From Synergistaceae bacterium (GTDB taxonomy: Bacteria; Synergistota; Synergistia; Synergistales; Synergistaceae), in assembly GCA_030539135.1 (NCBI GenBank), contig JAUNSQ010000097.1, forward strand, positions 1-6,219: a DNA stretch of 6,219 nt, given 5' to 3'. Positions 1 through 5,605 of this stretch are shown piece after piece. Each line of letters begins with the position of its first letter. Positions within the stretch are counted from its first letter, which is position 1. The notes below the pieces were generated by a model. The model saw only the letters and a program-made list of their open reading frames with translations. It was not told the DNA's origin and did not search any database. The translations under genes were made by a program, and so were the position numbers.

Positions 1-1
1 G

Positions 2-310
2 ATAGGCAGATACTGCATTATTGTGTCGCAGTCCGGGATAGCTGGCAGCAGCACGATAGGCGACGGCGTTACCATCGCCGCTCAGTCCGGCGTGGCGAAC
101 CATGCCTCCGTCGGCGACGGCGTTACGATGGGCGCCCGGAGCGGAGTAATTGGGGATATTGAGGCGCATAAGACTGTATCGGGTTTCCCTGCGCGCGAAC
201 ACAAGCTTGAGCTGCGCCAGATGGCGAGCCTCCGCCGCCTCGCGGACATGGCGGACGAGATAAAGGCGCTGAAAAAGAAAATTTCAGCCTTAGGGGAAGA
301 TTTAAAGTGA
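2..310 (+). CDS. lpxD: LpxD, UDP-3-O-(3-hydroxyacyl)glucosamine N-acyltransferase, C-terminal part (5' truncated by window edge)
   Basis: This frame is open from the left edge to the TGA at 308-310, so only about the last 102 residues are present. LpxD transfers a 3-hydroxyacyl chain from ACP to the 2-amino group of UDP-3-O-acyl-glucosamine, the third step of lipid A synthesis, in the cytoplasm. The visible part has hexapeptide (left-handed beta-helix) repeats, with IGDGVT and VGDGVT turns, then the family's closing VSGFPAREHK segment. It ends in a Lys/Leu-rich helix (ALKKKISALGEDLK) that fits the short C-terminal helical tail of LpxD trimers. The catalytic His lies upstream of the window and cannot be checked. 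The GTG at 23 is internal, because the same reading frame matches LpxD (GRYCIIV) before it. The stop overlaps the lpxC start by 4 bases. LpxA is also a hexapeptide acyltransferase, but a complete lpxA lies further on and the C-terminal segment here is LpxD-like. Confidence 0.93.
   Translation: MGRYCIIVSQSGIAGSSTIGDGVTIAAQSGVANHASVGDGVTMGARSGVIGDIEAHKTVSGFPAREHKLELRQMASLRRLADMADEIKALKKKISALGEDLK
29..126 (+). repeat. 54-base internal periodicity in lpxD hexapeptide coils
   Basis: The 14-mer GGCGACGGCGTTAC occurs at 59-72 and 113-126, exactly 54 bases apart. CAGTCCGG occurs at 29-36 and 83-90, also 54 apart. Fifty-four bases encode 18 residues, which is three hexapeptides or one full turn of the left-handed beta-helix. 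The nucleotide-level identity suggests duplication or gene conversion of one coil, although strong protein constraint and codon bias could also produce it. Confidence 0.7.
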
Positions 311-1125
311 GAACTTTATCAAATGAGATCGCGCTGAGCGGAGTAGGGCTCCATTCCGGCGTGCAGTCGACGGTCAGGCTCCTCCCGTCCGACACATACG
401 GGATAACATTTAAAACGAAAAATGGCAGCTACCGCATATCGTCCGCTGAAATTGAAGAGGACAGCAGACTGACTGGTTTTAGACTGCCCGACGGAACACC
501 CGTCAGGACAGCCGAGCACCTTTTGGCCTCGATAGTCGGCATGGAGCTTGACGCGGTCGCTATAGTTCTTGAGGGGGAGGAAGTCCCGATACTCGACGGA
601 AGCTCTCACATATTCGCGTCTGAGATCGACATCGCGGGCTGCTCTGAGATATCCGGTGCTGAGAAACATATCGCCCTGTCGTCGCCGATAGTTATCGACG
701 CGGGAGCGGGAAAATCTATTTCCGCCGCGCCTTCGAAAGAGTTTCAGATAACTTATGTCATAGATTATCCAAACACACCGATAGGGACGCAGAAGGCGGA
801 CTATACGATCAACAGGGAGAATTTTTTAAATGTCATATCAAAGGCGAGGACGTTCGGCCTGACCTACGAGTTTGATTATCTAAAGAAGTACGACCTTGCG
901 AAGGGCGGTTCTCTGGACAACGCGCTTGTCTTTGACAACGACAAACTGCTCAACGAGGGCGGGCTGCGCTTCCCGCTGGAGTGCGTCACTCATAAGGTGA
1001 TAGACCTGCTCGGAGACTTAGCGCTGGCCGGATCTGTTCCCGTCGCGCGCTATATCGCAGTCTGCGCCGGTCATGGGGTCCATAGAAAATTAGTTGAAAG
1101 ATTTAGGCGAATACAAGATATATAA
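307..1125 (+). CDS. lpxC: LpxC, UDP-3-O-acyl-N-acetylglucosamine deacetylase
   Basis: A zinc amidase of 272 residues that removes the acetyl group from UDP-3-O-acyl-GlcNAc, the committed step of lipid A synthesis, in the cytoplasm. The N-terminal GVGLHSG motif (residues 12-18) is the LpxC signature. Predicted zinc ligands are His71 (in TAEHLL, with Glu70 as the catalytic base candidate), His229 and Asp233 (in HKVIDLLGDL). His256 in AGHGVH matches the second catalytic His of the family. ARTFG (180-184) and the inferred substrate-binding segment around 205-222 are also present. The protein is somewhat shorter than the E. coli enzyme (about 305), mainly at the C-terminus, but all catalytic residues are kept. 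The start is GTG at 307, inside the lpxD stop (GTGA overlap), with AGGGGA at 292-297 nine bases upstream. The gene ends in TAA followed directly by TAG. It is a single-domain enzyme here, not fused to FabZ as in Bacteroidetes. Confidence 0.96.
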   Translation: MRTLSNEIALSGVGLHSGVQSTVRLLPSDTYGITFKTKNGSYRISSAEIEEDSRLTGFRLPDGTPVRTAEHLLASIVGMELDAVAIVLEGEEVPILDGSSHIFASEIDIAGCSEISGAEKHIALSSPIVIDAGAGKSISAAPSKEFQITYVIDYPNTPIGTQKADYTINRENFLNVISKARTFGLTYEFDYLKKYDLAKGGSLDNALVFDNDKLLNEGGLRFPLECVTHKVIDLLGDLALAGSVPVARYIAVCAGHGVHRKLVERFRRIQDI

Positions 1126-1126
1126 T
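1094..1126 (+). promoter_or_regulatory. Possible internal sigma70-type promoter ahead of fabZ
   Basis: The end of lpxC turns sharply AT-rich and contains TTGAAA at 1094-1099 and overlapping -10-like words, TATATA at 1119-1124 and TATAAT at 1121-1126. Spacing from the TTGAAA is 19 or 21 bases, longer than the optimal 17, so the match is imperfect. It lies at the only non-overlapping junction of the lpx cluster. This is a sequence-pattern call only. Confidence 0.3.
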
Positions 1127-1151
1127 AGTGAAAATATATACGGGTGAACTT

Positions 1152-1156
1152 GGAGG
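1152..1156 (+). promoter_or_regulatory. Ribosome binding site that fixes the fabZ start at ATG 1165
   Basis: GGAGG at 1152-1156 stands eight bases before the ATG at 1165. An in-frame GTG at 1144 would give seven more residues, but this Shine-Dalgarno then lies inside the coding sequence. The protein from ATG 1165 begins in the usual FabZ manner (MQLDINQILDNLPHRYPFLL). Confidence 0.8.
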
Positions 1157-1164
1157 CAATAAAT

Positions 1165-1641
1165 ATGCAGCTTGACATAAACCAAATATTGGATAATCTT
1201 CCGCACAGATATCCGTTTCTGCTTGTGGACAGGATAGAAGAAGTCATTAACACAGAAGAGACCAAACAGGTCATAGGCTATAAGAACGTCTCTTATAACG
1301 AGCCGTATTTTCAAGGGCATTTCCCGGATGAACCGGTGATGCCCGGCGTCCTGATACTTGAGGCGATGGGGCAGGTAGGAGCCATACTTCTCAAATTGCA
1401 GCCGGAGTTTCAAGACGGAAAACGTCGTCTTATATATCTGACCTCGATCGACAAAGTCAAGTTTCGCCGTCCGGTGAAGCCTGGCGATCAGTTGAGGACA
1501 GTCGCAACATTTTTAAAACGCAGAGGGAACATGGGGAAGTTCGCCTTAAAGTCGACCGTTGACGGCGAGACAGCCGCCGAGGCTATTATGGGGTTTGTCA
1601 TCGCTTCCGCCCTGACCCTTGACATGGAGGGTAAACAATGA
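1165..1641 (+). CDS. fabZ: FabZ, 3-hydroxyacyl-[acyl-carrier-protein] dehydratase
   Basis: A hot-dog-fold dehydratase of 158 residues that converts (3R)-hydroxyacyl-ACP to trans-2-enoyl-ACP in the elongation cycle of type II fatty acid synthesis in the cytoplasm. The opening LPHRYPFLLVDRI (residues 12-24) and the HFPDEPVMPGVLILEAMGQ stretch (52-70) are diagnostic. His52 and Glu66 match the catalytic His/Glu pair, which acts across the dimer interface. Length is normal for the family. FabZ draws on the same 3-hydroxyacyl-ACP pool that LpxA and LpxD use, which explains its usual place in lpx clusters. The start is chosen at ATG 1165 because of the GGAGG at 1152. The gene is separated from lpxC by 39 bases, and its TGA overlaps the lpxA ATG by 4 bases (ATGA). 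FabA is unlikely, since the length and motif spacing are those of FabZ. Confidence 0.96.
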   Translation: MQLDINQILDNLPHRYPFLLVDRIEEVINTEETKQVIGYKNVSYNEPYFQGHFPDEPVMPGVLILEAMGQVGAILLKLQPEFQDGKRRLIYLTSIDKVKFRRPVKPGDQLRTVATFLKRRGNMGKFALKSTVDGETAAEAIMGFVIASALTLDMEGKQ

Positions 1642-2462
1642 GTACGCGCATACATCCGACTGCCGTTATATCCGAGCGGGCCCAAATCGGCGACAACGTC
1701 GATATCGGCCCCTACGCCATTGTTGAGGGGAACGCTCAGATAGGCGACGGCACCGTCATAAAATCCTTCGCGAAGGTCTGCGAGAACACGATACTCGGGC
1801 CGAACTGCACATTGCACGAGCATTCCGTCATTGGCGGAGCGCCGCAGGACCTCAGCTTCAAGGGCGAGGAGACATGGGCCAAGGTCGGCAGCGACGTCGT
1901 GTTCAGGGAATACGTCACAGTCAACAGGGCGACAGGCGAAGGAGAAGCGACCGTCGTGGGGGACAGATGCTTTATCATGGAGGGCGTCCACCTCGCGCAC
2001 AATGTCAAACTTGGGACGGACTGCATCATATCGAACAAGTCCGGGCTCTCGGGCCATGTCCACCTTGGCGACTTTGTCGTTATCGGCGGCATGTCAGGCT
2101 TTCATCAGTTTGTCCATATTGGCTCCTACTGCATGGTGGGCGGGTTCTCCAGAATAACGCAGGACATTCCACCGTACTGCCTCGCGGCCGGCGTTCCGTG
2201 CCGAGTCTACGATATAAACAAGGTCGGCCTTAGACGCCGCGGGTTCGATTCCAAGTCACGGCTTCGCATACATGATATGTATAAGATCATCTACGGTTCA
2301 GACGGAGGCGTTCGCGCCGGAGTTGCGGAGATGTTCGACGCGTACAGAGACGACCCATACGCAAAGGCGATACTTGAATTTGCGGAAGAGGCAACACGCG
2401 GACTTACGCCTAGGATATCACGCGACAAGTCGAGCCAGATAAAGGATCAGGCCATTGATTAA
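1638..2462 (+). CDS. lpxA: LpxA, acyl-ACP:UDP-N-acetylglucosamine O-acyltransferase
   Basis: A 274-residue left-handed beta-helix enzyme that transfers a 3-hydroxyacyl chain from ACP to the 3-OH of UDP-GlcNAc, the first step of lipid A synthesis, as a cytoplasmic trimer. Hexapeptide repeats run from about residue 5 to 190, with the LpxA-specific IGGAPQDLSFKGE loop at 65-77. In GVHLAHNVKLG, His121 aligns with the catalytic His125 of E. coli and His118 with His122. His140 and His156 (HQF) match further conserved His residues. The C-terminal helical domain begins with GLRRRGF (197-203). Gly169 falls at the position of the E. coli acyl-chain ruler residue Gly173, which favours a long (C14-type) 3-hydroxyacyl donor by analogy. 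The start ATG overlaps the fabZ stop, with GGAGGG at 1626-1631 six bases upstream. The 3' end overlaps kdsC by 8 bases. The protein is about 12 residues longer than the E. coli enzyme, at the C-terminal tail. Confidence 0.96.
   Translation: MSTRIHPTAVISERAQIGDNVDIGPYAIVEGNAQIGDGTVIKSFAKVCENTILGPNCTLHEHSVIGGAPQDLSFKGEETWAKVGSDVVFREYVTVNRATGEGEATVVGDRCFIMEGVHLAHNVKLGTDCIISNKSGLSGHVHLGDFVVIGGMSGFHQFVHIGSYCMVGGFSRITQDIPPYCLAAGVPCRVYDINKVGLRRRGFDSKSRLRIHDMYKIIYGSDGGVRAGVAEMFDAYRDDPYAKAILEFAEEATRGLTPRISRDKSSQIKDQAID
2441..2446 (+). promoter_or_regulatory. Ribosome binding site supporting the TTG start of kdsC
   Basis: AAAGGA at 2441-2446 lies eight bases before the TTG at 2455, inside the 3' end of lpxA. 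The kdsC frame has a stop (TAA at 2440-2442) just upstream and no other start codon between it and 2455. The next in-frame ATG (2473) would remove the first beta-strand before the DxDGT motif, so the TTG is the best start. Confidence 0.6.
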
Positions 2463-2928
2463 ACTGTTCGCCATGGACGTTGACGGCACTCTGACAGACG
2501 GCGGGGTGTACCTAGACGGAAACGGCGGAGAAATGAAACGCTTCGACATACAGGATGGGCTTGGGCTTGTCGTCCTTATGCGCATGGGCGTAAAGGTCGC
2601 GTTCATCAGCGGCAGGTTTTCTCCTGCTACCGAGCGGCGCGCGAAGGAACTCAACATCACGGCGTGCGTCAACGGAGTGAAGGATAAACTGCCCGCCCTG
2701 CAAAATATGGCCCACGAGATGGGGATTTCAAGCGCGGAAGTCGCCTACGCGGGAGACGATATGCCCGATGTCGAATGTATCAAATGGGCGGGGCTCGGCC
2801 TCGCCACGAACAACGCAAGGCAAAATGTGAAGGCCGCGGCCGATTGGTGCGCGCCGTCCTCCGGCGGACACGGAGCCATCCGCGACTGCGCGGAATACAT
2901 TATCGAATACAACGGAGAAAAACAGTGA
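2455..2928 (+). CDS. kdsC: KdsC-type HAD phosphatase (3-deoxy-D-manno-octulosonate 8-phosphate phosphatase)
   Basis: A 157-residue HAD-superfamily phosphatase that most likely hydrolyses Kdo-8-phosphate to Kdo, the step before CMP-Kdo formation, in the cytoplasm. Motif I is DVDGTLTDG (residues 8-16), with nucleophile Asp8 and acid/base Asp10. Motif II is Ser52 in ISGR, motif III is Lys78, and motif IV is GDDMPD (100-105). The GGHGAIRD segment at 137-144 matches the C-terminal GGxGAxRE signature of KdsC. There is no cap domain, as in the C0-type KdsC tetramers. It is shorter than E. coli KdsC (188), lacking an N-terminal extension. It starts with TTG, overlaps lpxA by 8 bases, and its stop overlaps the next GTG by 4. 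Its place between lpxA and an LPS export permease supports a Kdo role. Related HAD enzymes linked to other 2-keto sugars (for example next to sialic acid genes) are the main alternative. Confidence 0.88.
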   Translation: MIKLFAMDVDGTLTDGGVYLDGNGGEMKRFDIQDGLGLVVLMRMGVKVAFISGRFSPATERRAKELNITACVNGVKDKLPALQNMAHEMGISSAEVAYAGDDMPDVECIKWAGLGLATNNARQNVKAAADWCAPSSGGHGAIRDCAEYIIEYNGEKQ

Positions 2929-4058
2929 GCAGATATAACGCCGCGACATCCGATTACTTTAAATTCAAAGTGCTGGACAAATTCATATTAAAAGAACTAA
3001 TGGGCCCGTTCTTCTTCGGCATCATGTCTTTCACCATTATTCTCGTCGCGGGCAGCCTGCTTTTCCAGATAGCCGACCTCGTGATACAGAGGGGCGTGTC
3101 TATGGGCGTCGTTATTAGGCTCTTCATATACTATCTCCCCAAGATAATGGCGTATACGATACCAATGAGCTGCCTGCTCGCCGCGCTCTTGGGCTTTGGC
3201 AAGCTCTCGGCCAATTCGGAGATAGTAGCCCTTAAATCAGCAGGGCTTTCCTTCCAGAGGATAGTCAGGCCCGTTATAATCGCCACCTTCATAATATCCA
3301 TCGCGGCTTTCTTCATCAACGAGACGATAGTCCCCGTAAGCGAGAGAGCGGCCGCGAACGTGATGATGTACGAAGTTTTCAAGGAATCGCCGCCGCTTTT
3401 CAAAGAGAAGATATTTTTGAAAGAAGAGGGCGGCGGAGTCCTCAAGCGTGTCATATATATCGACAAGATGAGGATAAGCGACGGCAACATGGAAGAGATC
3501 GTCGTACAGGAGTTCGACGACGGGAGGCTGGCCCGAATAATATCCGCGAAGTCAGGCAAATGGATATACGGCAGCTGGTGGATCGAAAAGGGCAACGTCT
3601 TTGAGGTGAACAAAGAGGGCGCGGTCGATCTGCTCTTCAAGTTCGACAGACAGGCTCTGACTCTGAATATGGACCCTGATCAGGTATCCAATGCGTCGCA
3701 GAAGCCAGACCAGATGACGATACCGGAGCTGTTCAACGCGATCAAGCTCGACGAACGGAGCGGCTCAAATACGGCCAAGCTCTGGATGATATTCCACCTT
3801 CGCCTCTCCGTGCCGTGGGCCTGCATGGTGCTCGCGCTCGTCGGAGCGGCTCTTGGCAGCAGGCCGCAGAGGTCGAGCTCCAGCGTTGGGCTTGGGCTGA
3901 GCGTAATAATCGTCTTCGTCTATTATGTCATCCTGTCGTTTACGCAGTCCCTCGGCGACGCGGGGTATCTCCCGCCCGTCATAGCGGCGTGGATAGCCAA
4001 CGTCATCTTCCTCGTTATCGGCCTATTGCTCTGCCGCAACGCGAACAAGCTGGGCTGA
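2925..4058 (+). CDS. lptF/lptG: LptF/LptG-family (YjgP/YjgQ) LPS export permease
   Basis: A 377-residue inner-membrane protein of the family that forms the transmembrane core of the Lpt ABC transporter with the ATPase LptB, extracting LPS from the inner membrane for transfer to LptC/LptA. Six membrane segments can be placed at about residues 27-50, 62-90, 113-133, 288-311, 321-340 and 348-370. The loop from about 134 to 285 is the large periplasmic domain, expected to be a beta-jellyroll. LSANSEIVALKSAGLS (94-109) matches the conserved cytoplasmic coupling-helix region that contacts LptB. The GTG start at 2925 overlaps the kdsC stop (GTGA) and has CGGAG at 2913-2917. A longer in-frame extension to 2775 would lie wholly within kdsC and is not credible. 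LptF and LptG are homologous and the sequence alone does not separate them. No lptB, lptC or lptA is in the window. Confidence 0.92.
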   Translation: MSRYNAATSDYFKFKVLDKFILKELMGPFFFGIMSFTIILVAGSLLFQIADLVIQRGVSMGVVIRLFIYYLPKIMAYTIPMSCLLAALLGFGKLSANSEIVALKSAGLSFQRIVRPVIIATFIISIAAFFINETIVPVSERAAANVMMYEVFKESPPLFKEKIFLKEEGGGVLKRVIYIDKMRISDGNMEEIVVQEFDDGRLARIISAKSGKWIYGSWWIEKGNVFEVNKEGAVDLLFKFDRQALTLNMDPDQVSNASQKPDQMTIPELFNAIKLDERSGSNTAKLWMIFHLRLSVPWACMVLALVGAALGSRPQRSSSSVGLGLSVIIVFVYYVILSFTQSLGDAGYLPPVIAAWIANVIFLVIGLLLCRNANKLG

Positions 4059-4090
4059 TATCGGCTGCGCTGTTTTCATCTCTCTTGCGT

Positions 4091-4118
4091 TTGCGCGGAA
4101 AATGTAATAGAGTTTAAT
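4091..4118 (+). promoter_or_regulatory. Possible promoter ahead of pilC
   Basis: TTGCGC at 4091-4096 and TTTAAT at 4113-4118 are separated by 16 bases in the 93-base gap between the permease and pilC. The match to sigma70 boxes is moderate and the gap is AT-rich. No terminator was seen after the permease gene, so pilC may instead (or also) be read through from the lpx operon. Confidence 0.3.
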
Positions 4119-4151
4119 GGTACATAGTTTATTTAATCGGCGGGTGGACGC

Positions 4152-5405
4152 ATGCAGTTTAAGTATCAGGCCAAAGCGGCAAACGGAAAGACAATAAAGG
4201 GCGTCAGAGACGCTGAGAACGAGTCCGAGGTCGTCAGCTGGATAAGAGAGAGCGGCTGGATACCTATCGATGTCTCGCGCTCGTTTGAGGTCGCCAAGCA
4301 GCTCGGCGAGAGCGTAGGCATCGCGCCGAAGGGCACGACGGACTGGAGTGACGTTTTCGACCTGTCGCGCAGGATCAAGCTCAAAGACAAATCTGTATTC
4401 TTCCGCCAGCTCGCCACTATGATATCCGCCGGCATCCCCATCTCGTCGGCGATAGAGATACTCTCGGAGCAGACGTCGAACAGCCGCCTCAAGAAGATAA
4501 TCAAAAAATTATACGCTCGCGTCAGCTCGGGCGGCACGTTGGGCCGCGCTCTCGAGGAGCACCCAAAGACGTTTGACACGCTCACTGTCTCCCTCGTCCG
4601 CTCTGGCGAGGAGTCGGGCACGCTCGATAATAGCCTCGCGAAGCTCGCCGGGTTCCTAGAAGATCAGGACGCGTTGAAGAAGAAGATAATCTCCGCGCTC
4701 ACATACCCTGCCGTCGTAATCTCGATAGCGATGATAGTCCTTGGGATAATGGTCACTTTTGTCATCCCGCAGTTTCAAAAGGCCTTCTCCAGCCTTGACG
4801 TAAAGATGCCGTGGCTCACGCAGAAGACGTTCGAGCTGGGGACCTGGGCGAGGAAGAGCTGGTACACTGTCCCGCTCGCGATAATAGCCGTATTCGTGAT
4901 AGCGCGGCTCCTGCGCAAGTCGAAGTCAATGAAGATATACGTAGACTCCGCGATACTCAAGATACCGATATTCGGCGACATTATATTCAAGGCCGCGGTG
5001 TCGAGGGCCTTCAGGACGATGGCGTCCCTGCTTCGCTCCGGCGTACCCGTGCTCACCGCGCTTGAGATGGCGGGCAACGTCTCGGGCAACGAGAAGCTCA
5101 GGCTGGCGTTCATGCAGATGAGGGACTCGGCCGCGATGGGCGGGGCGATGAACACGATAATGCGCGAGAGAAAATTGTTCCCGCCGATGATAACCCACAT
5201 GGTCGCCGTTGGCGAGGAGACGGGGCGAACAGACGACATGATGGAGAAGGTCGCGGACTGGTATGAGTCGGAGCTCTCGGAGAAGATAAAGAGGCTCAGT
5301 TCGATACTCGAGCCTGTTATGATAGTGTTCGTCGGCGTCATCGTAGCGTTTATGGTGCTTGCTATTTTCCTGCCGATAGTCTCGTCCATACAGGCGCTGA
5401 TATAA
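4152..5405 (+). CDS. pilC: PilC/GspF-family inner-membrane platform protein of a type IV pilus or type II secretion machine
   Basis: A 417-residue protein that sits in the inner membrane beneath the pilus and links the assembly ATPases to pilin insertion. The N-terminus (FKYQAKAANGKTIKGV, residues 3-18) is the usual PilC/GspF opening. It carries two T2SSF repeats, about 82-205 and 285-405. Each has the family's glycine/acidic motif: SGEESGTLDNSLAKLA (151-166) and VGEETGRTDDMMEKVADWYE (353-372). Membrane segments are predicted at about 183-205, 238-254 and 386-410. Length is typical (about 400). The start is ATG 4152, with GGGTGGA at 4142-4148 close upstream. The gene stands alone between an LPS permease and a pilin gene, with no PilB/GspE or PilT ATPase in the window. 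The adjacent prepilin supports a pilus role, but sequence alone cannot exclude a type II secretion or competence pseudopilus. Confidence 0.93.
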   Translation: MQFKYQAKAANGKTIKGVRDAENESEVVSWIRESGWIPIDVSRSFEVAKQLGESVGIAPKGTTDWSDVFDLSRRIKLKDKSVFFRQLATMISAGIPISSAIEILSEQTSNSRLKKIIKKLYARVSSGGTLGRALEEHPKTFDTLTVSLVRSGEESGTLDNSLAKLAGFLEDQDALKKKIISALTYPAVVISIAMIVLGIMVTFVIPQFQKAFSSLDVKMPWLTQKTFELGTWARKSWYTVPLAIIAVFVIARLLRKSKSMKIYVDSAILKIPIFGDIIFKAAVSRAFRTMASLLRSGVPVLTALEMAGNVSGNEKLRLAFMQMRDSAAMGGAMNTIMRERKLFPPMITHMVAVGEETGRTDDMMEKVADWYESELSEKIKRLSSILEPVMIVFVGVIVAFMVLAIFLPIVSSIQALI

Positions 5406-5489
5406 GACAAATACTTACTTTATACGACTCAAAATACGGTATTACTACTAAATCATGGGCGGGGTCTGGACAAAAATAGTTTTTTGTGT

Positions 5490-5522
5490 AAAATCAATAC
5501 AGTCTCAAAGAAAGTTGATTTT
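5490..5522. repeat. 8-base inverted repeat spanning the -35 region of the pilin promoter
   Basis: AAAATCAA (5490-5497) and its exact complement TTGATTTT (5515-5522) are separated by 17 bases. The right arm contains the candidate -35 hexamer TTGATT (5515-5520). This placement would suit an operator for a dimeric regulator, but the repeat is AT-rich and could be chance. Confidence 0.4.
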
Positions 5523-5545
5523 TGAGGGCTTGTTGGTCGTATAAT
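5515..5545 (+). promoter_or_regulatory. Predicted sigma70-type promoter of the pilin gene
   Basis: A perfect TATAAT lies at 5540-5545. The best -35 is TTGATT at 5515-5520 with a 19-base spacer, slightly long; GATTTT at 5517-5522 gives 17. Transcription would begin near 5552, leaving a leader of about 54 bases before the pilin ATG. An own promoter fits a highly expressed major pilin. Confidence 0.6.
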
Positions 5546-5562
5546 CAGATATGCAAACAAAC

Positions 5563-5577
5563 GGGAGCAACGCTCCC
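5563..5577 (+). promoter_or_regulatory. Perfect stem-loop in the pilin 5' leader
   Basis: GGGAGC (5563-5568) and GCTCCC (5572-5577) form a 6-bp GC-rich stem with loop AAC. It starts about 11 bases from the predicted 5' end and ends 12 bases before the ribosome binding site, which it leaves free. There is no U-tract after it, so it is not a terminator. A 5' stem-loop in this position is a known way to protect an mRNA from decay; that role is inferred here. Confidence 0.6.
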
Positions 5578-5589
5578 ACAAAATCAAAA

Positions 5590-5596
5590 AGGGGGA
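5590..5596 (+). promoter_or_regulatory. Strong ribosome binding site of the pilin gene
   Basis: AGGGGGA lies nine bases before the ATG at 5606. It sets the start at MKKMLKK, giving a ten-residue prepilin leader, and excludes the longer in-frame extension upstream. Confidence 0.8.
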
Positions 5597-5605
5597 TTTT
5601 CTATT

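Larger units (their letters stand above)
5406..5605. other. 200-base AT-rich intergenic region between pilC and the pilin gene
   Basis: No gene is supported here. A frame open from 5522 into the pilin would place the promoter inside the coding sequence and lacks the expected short leader. The region holds the pilin promoter, an inverted repeat, a leader hairpin and a strong ribosome binding site, listed separately. The first 85 bases (5406-5490) show no convincing element; an AT-only pairing at 5470-5487 is too weak for a terminator call. I looked for a c-di-GMP (GEMM-like) riboswitch and a sigma54 promoter and saw neither. Confidence 0.7.

Noticed and set aside
1144..1164. Upstream GTG start for fabZ
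   Set aside because: The GGAGG at 1152-1156 would be internal, and the ATG at 1165 has ideal spacing and a family-typical N-terminus.
307..1641. LpxC-FabZ fusion as found in Bacteroidetes
   Set aside because: lpxC ends in tandem stops (TAA TAG) at 1123-1128 and fabZ has its own ribosome binding site.
1488..2092. Long reverse-strand open frames opposite fabZ and lpxA, and forward frames inside lpxA
   Set aside because: They shadow conserved genes, show no family features and have no ribosome binding site. Open antisense frames are common in this codon usage.
2775..2924. 50-residue N-terminal extension of the LptF/G permease
   Set aside because: It lies entirely within kdsC in another frame, is rich in Arg and unlike the family N-terminus. 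GTG 2925 with a nearby ribosome binding site gives the normal length.
4054..4065. Hairpin GCTGATATCGGC at the end of the permease gene as a terminator
   Set aside because: The loop would be only two bases, the stem needs a G-U pair, and no proper U-tract follows.
4775..5410. 211-residue reverse-strand open frame opposite pilC
   Set aside because: It is low-complexity in Ser, Ile and Thr, as expected from the complement of pilC codons, and shows no recognisable domain.
5470..5487. ACAAAAA / TTTTTGT pairing as a terminator after pilC
   Set aside because: The stem is nearly all A-T and lacks a separate U-tract, so it would be very weak.
5522..5605. 28-residue N-terminal extension of the pilin
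   Set aside because: It would put the -10 box, leader hairpin and ribosome binding site inside the gene and would ruin the short basic prepilin leader.
5406..5605. c-di-GMP riboswitch or sigma54 promoter ahead of the pilin
   Set aside because: No GEMM-like conserved core and no GG-N10-GC element with the right context was found. The perfect TATAAT favours a sigma70-type promoter.
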